Shown in pieces: positions 13,160-15,737 of a stretch of 15,737 bases of DNA. Position 1 is the first letter of the stretch, and every line of letters begins with the position of its first letter. Origin of the DNA: an uncultured Eubacteriales bacterium (lineage in GTDB: Bacteria; Bacillota; Clostridia; Oscillospirales; Oscillospiraceae); contig CABRZL010000044.1 of NCBI GenBank assembly GCA_902475435.1, positions 1 through 15,737 on the forward strand, given 5' to 3'. Below the pieces are notes generated by a model. The model saw nothing but the letters and a program-made list of their open reading frames with translations. It was not told the DNA's origin and made no database searches. A program made the translations under genes and the position numbers.

Positions 13160-15265
13160 TTATAACTGCATGACAGCAGCAAACGCTGTATCTGTACAAT
13201 TTTTAATGTTTGCCGGGGTAATATTATCGCCAATCACGTAAAATTCCGGGGCTAAATTACGGAATTCCTCTGCATCTACGGACTTTCTTCCTCCGGAGAT
13301 TACAACCGCATCACAATCAATTACGCGGATCTCATGGGGTAGCGTTGACTCATCCACCTTAGGCGCCGGCTTTGCAAATCCTGGCCCGTGCTTTTCTTCC
13401 CCATTATTATGAATTGGCATCAGCGGGCGCCGAGGCGGGAATCCCTCTGGACGCGGATCCGGCATTACATTGGGTACCTTAGGCTTTTGATCCATCTCTT
13501 CCATCATCTCAAACATAACGTCCTGATGGGGAACACCCAGTGTTAGATCCAGTCTCACTTGCGTCGGACTGACTTCCATAGTCACGGCATGCTCAATAAA
13601 ATGGAAGTTTGGCTCGTTTTCATACGCCAACTCCATCGCGCGTTTCGAATGCAAATCATCAAATAATTTCGCCTGTTTCCGTGTGACCATGGTTGTATCA
13701 TGCCCAGCTTTTGCTAAATACAATGCCGCTTCACGTCCAGTATCTCCGCCGCCAATCACCACAATCTTATGTCCCAGCTCTGATTCGCGGCCAAAAACTT
13801 TCTCTGCCAGCCAGATCTGTTGATTTTCCGCGCCTTTTACAGGAATGCGCTGTGCCGTTGACCCCATAGCAGCCAAAACCACATCATAGTTTCCGTTCCT
13901 GATGAGTTCTGGCGTCGCAGGTGTATTCAAAAGTACCGTCACCTTAGATTTCCCGATCTCTCGAATCATCCAATCCTTATAGTCCTTTAGATTCCACTTA
14001 AAGGAAACATAATCTGAGAATTTCAGCTGGCCGCCCAAACTGCTACCGGCCTCATAGAGCGTTACATCATGCCCCTGTTCATCTGCAAACAGAGCCGCCC
14101 GCATTCCTGCAGGACCTCCACCCAAAATCGCAATCTTTTTCTTTTTCCCGGTGGGGTGGAACATACGATCGAGCATATGGTGATAGCCCGCATATGGATT
14201 TACAGCGCAAAAACTGCTGTGGCACCCATTGCACAGAAGGCATGGCGTGATATCCTCACCGTGGCCCGCTTTAATCTTATCAATATAATGTTCATCGCAG
14301 ATAAGCGCCCGGGAAACAGAAACGCAATCGGTCTTTCCCTCTGCAAGAAACGACTCTATAAGATCTGGATCACGAAATCCCCCTACTGGAGAAACCACTG
14401 CCTTTATGCCACGTTTTTTAAAGGCTTCGGCAAACTGGAGATTATATGGATTATTTTTATCCAAATTATAGCTATTTACATGGGTAAAAGACCCATCCCA
14501 TCCACGGATCTGGAAAATATCTACCAAGCCTTCACACAACTCACAGTAATCCAGCCAATCTTCTACCGTATACCCCGGCGCCTCTTCCATGGCAGATATT
14601 TGCGCTTCAATCAAAAAGTCTTGTCCGCAGGCTTCCTTAATACGGCGGAATAATTCCAACGTCAAAGTAGCCCGCTCCTTCATGGTCGCTCCGCCGTATT
14701 GATCTGTCCGCTGATTCAGCAGCGGACTCAAAGAACACGCCAAAATGCTGCCACGATAAGACATATAAATGGTTACCATATCAAATCCAAGCTTTTTCAG
14801 CTCTTTGCAGGCATATACAAAATCTTGAATCATTCCCTCTAGCCGCTGGGCAGAAATCCCCGGTTTGTCATAGAGGTTCATAGAGTAATCTCCAGTCATG
14901 GGAATCTCATCCCAGTTGGGCGTATCAGAGATATTCACATTTTGTGGTTCAATCGCCATAAGCGACGCCGAACACAACGAACCATATGCATGAACCCGTT
15001 TGCATATCTCCCGATACTGTTCCTGTACTTTGGGATCATCCATATGACAGGATGCCATCTTGCTATAGTTCCCCTCGCAATCCGGATAGGCTCCAATTCC
15101 CATTGTCACAGTGGCCGCTCCATTGCGCGCCAAATGTTCGTAAAATGGTCCTGCCAACTCCGGTTCCATTGCATCGGACGAAACACACTTGGAATTGAGA
15201 ATCCTATTTTTCAGTGTCACATTGCCAATTTTTAATGGAGACAACAAATGTTTATATCGATTCAT
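13160..15265 (-). CDS. Old-yellow-enzyme-type flavin/Fe-S oxidoreductase (2,4-dienoyl-CoA reductase-like)
   Basis: A 701-residue three-part flavoenzyme. Residues 1-340 form an FMN TIM barrel: LLSPLKIGNVTLKNRI at the start, SLSPLLNQRTDQYGG at 178-192 and a VSVSRALICDE phosphate loop near 315-325. C342, C345, C348 and C353 are candidate [4Fe-4S] ligands. Residues 376-700 form FAD (GGGPAG, about 382-387) and NAD(P) (GGGDTG, 505-510) Rossmann domains, ending in FYVIGDNITP. Relatives include 2,4-dienoyl-CoA reductase, trimethylamine dehydrogenase and bile-acid or xenobiotic reductases. Oddities: the usual HxxHGYL active-site motif is replaced by Y167-M-S-Y-R-G-S, the cysteine spacing is compact, and a Pro-rich segment (about 577-645) interrupts the C-terminal part. 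ATG 15265 has AAAGG nine bases upstream. It follows a sugar-type binding-protein gene on the same strand. An electron-accepting reductase of an unknown unsaturated substrate is likely. Confidence 0.92.
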   Translation of the reverse strand: MNRYKHLLSPLKIGNVTLKNRILNSKCVSSDAMEPELAGPFYEHLARNGAATVTMGIGAYPDCEGNYSKMASCHMDDPKVQEQYREICKRVHAYGSLCSASLMAIEPQNVNISDTPNWDEIPMTGDYSMNLYDKPGISAQRLEGMIQDFVYACKELKKLGFDMVTIYMSYRGSILACSLSPLLNQRTDQYGGATMKERATLTLELFRRIKEACGQDFLIEAQISAMEEAPGYTVEDWLDYCELCEGLVDIFQIRGWDGSFTHVNSYNLDKNNPYNLQFAEAFKKRGIKAVVSPVGGFRDPDLIESFLAEGKTDCVSVSRALICDEHYIDKIKAGHGEDITPCLLCNGCHSSFCAVNPYAGYHHMLDRMFHPTGKKKKIAILGGGPAGMRAALFADEQGHDVTLYEAGSSLGGQLKFSDYVSFKWNLKDYKDWMIREIGKSKVTVLLNTPATPELIRNGNYDVVLAAMGSTAQRIPVKGAENQQIWLAEKVFGRESELGHKIVVIGGGDTGREAALYLAKAGHDTTMVTRKQAKLFDDLHSKRAMELAYENEPNFHFIEHAVTMEVSPTQVRLDLTLGVPHQDVMFEMMEEMDQKPKVPNVMPDPRPEGFPPRRPLMPIHNNGEEKHGPGFAKPAPKVDESTLPHEIRVIDCDAVVISGGRKSVDAEEFRNLAPEFYVIGDNITPANIKNCTDTAFAAVMQL

Positions 15266-15284
15266 TCAGCTCAACCTTTCTTAC

Positions 15285-15314
15285 GATACCGGATGGGAAT
15301 CCCCATCCGGTATC
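15285..15314 (-). promoter_or_regulatory. Intercistronic hairpin before the flavin reductase gene
   Basis: Perfect 13-bp inverted repeat GATACCGGATGGG / CCCATCCGGTATC with a four-base loop, 18 bp after the binding-protein stop and just before the reductase ribosome site. No T-tract follows on the minus strand, so an attenuating or mRNA-stabilising stem is likelier than a full terminator. Confidence 0.6.
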
Positions 15315-15332
15315 ATATCAATACCAATTCAC

Positions 15333-15737
15333 TTAGCCATTCACTGCATCATACGCTTCTTGCTCCAAGGCAATGCACTCCTCAATTCCCATAGACTTGA
15401 GCGTCTCCACAAAGGAATCCCACTGGCTGTCAATATCACTGTCACCGATTGCAAATTGTGCAATCATCTGGTTGGCATACGTCAGAATGTCACTGGCTCT
15501 GTAGCTTTCAGCTTCCTTCTGCTCCGTGGTCATAGTCACATTACTGGAAATTGCCATCGTACCGTCCAGATTGGAAGTCCATACATCCCATGCCTCATTG
15601 ACCAAATCAGAGTTTAAATAAGCATTTCTGTAGCGAAGCATCAGAGAAGGCATTGTGCCATATGCACAGCGGCAACGCATATAGTTGGACACAGATAGCC
15701 CAAATTCGTTATTTACCACCGCTTCTGTAAATACCGG
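15333..15737 (-). CDS. Extracellular solute-binding protein, family 1 type, C-terminal fragment (5' end outside window)
   Basis: The frame is open to the window edge; 134 codons of the C-terminus plus the stop are present, beginning PVFTEAVVNNEFGLSVSNY. The ending SQWDSFVETLKSMGIEECIALEQEAYDAVNG closely resembles the last helix of family 1 (carbohydrate-type) lipoprotein binding proteins from Firmicutes, which end with a W-x-x-Y/F-V-x-x-L-K-x-M-G pattern. A GTG at 15719 is internal, not the start. It would capture a sugar or related solute for an ABC importer whose other genes must lie to the right, outside the window. The flavin reductase lies downstream on the same strand. The ligand is unknown, and the family call rests on the C-terminus alone. 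Confidence 0.78.
   Translation of the reverse strand, partial: PVFTEAVVNNEFGLSVSNYMRCRCAYGTMPSLMLRYRNAYLNSDLVNEAWDVWTSNLDGTMAISSNVTMTTEQKEAESYRASDILTYANQMIAQFAIGDSDIDSQWDSFVETLKSMGIEECIALEQEAYDAVNG

Noticed and set aside
14069..14653. 194-codon plus-strand open frame inside the flavin reductase gene
   Set aside because: Antisense to conserved TIM-barrel and Fe-S coding sequence, with no ribosome site or recognisable protein.
13160..15265. Bilirubin reductase or bile-acid enzyme assignment for the flavin reductase
   Set aside because: The overall family fits, but the visible active-site segment (YMSYRGS) does not match the motif I remember for bilirubin reductase, and no accompanying bile-acid or bilirubin-pathway gene is present.

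Overview
The window looks like a chromosomal segment of an anaerobic low-to-mid-GC Firmicute, probably a gut-type Clostridia member. I base this on strong AGGAGG-like ribosome binding sites before nearly every gene, GTG/TTG starts, a lipoprotein with a Ser/Gly/Ala-rich linker after its lipobox Cys, a DegV protein, and a 701-residue flavin/Fe-S 'old yellow' reductase. All assignments come from reading motifs by eye; no database search was possible. I saw no tRNA, rRNA, CRISPR array, transposase or phage gene.

Layout. Most genes are on the minus strand. At the right edge is the C-terminus of a sugar-type (family 1) solute-binding protein (15333-15737), followed by the large flavin reductase (13160-15265). 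A plus-strand DegV gene (12187-13038) converges on it and diverges from an HdeD-like membrane protein (11320-11841), which ends in a strong terminator. Then comes a long minus-strand series: a C39-like cysteine peptidase (10538-11146, own promoter), a transglutaminase-fold protein (9093-10466), a peptide-binding lipoprotein (7230-8912, own candidate promoter), permeases (6155-7078 and 5213-6136) and two ATPases (4218-5204 and 3248-4225). This is a complete Opp/Dpp-type importer. A terminator-like hairpin separates the last ATPase from a GNAT acetyltransferase (2640-3185). A plus-strand class I glutamine-amidotransferase-fold hydrolase of the PuuD/C26 type (1964-2614) converges on the GNAT gene. 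It diverges from a two-gene minus-strand unit: an M19 membrane-dipeptidase-family enzyme (863-1837) and a beta-lactamase-fold serine hydrolase (15-866), which overlap by ATGA.

How it may work together. One peptide importer is flanked by five hydrolases of five unrelated catalytic types: C39-like Cys, transglutaminase-like Cys, PuuD-type Cys, M19 metal and SxxK Ser. None has a recognisable export signal. The simplest inference is an intracellular scavenging module for peptides with unusual linkages, such as gamma-glutamyl, D-amino acid or isopeptide bonds, for example cell-wall-derived or crosslinked peptides. The substrate is not shown by the sequence. The DegV, HdeD-like and flavin-reductase genes look like separate transcription units.

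Regulatory structure is unusually legible: sigma-A-like promoters with 17-bp spacers precede the PuuD-like, C39-like and DegV genes. Perfect stem-loops sit after the HdeD-like gene, after the last ATPase, between the binding protein and first permease, before the flavin reductase, and between DegV and the reductase; a near-perfect one lies in the HdeD-like leader.
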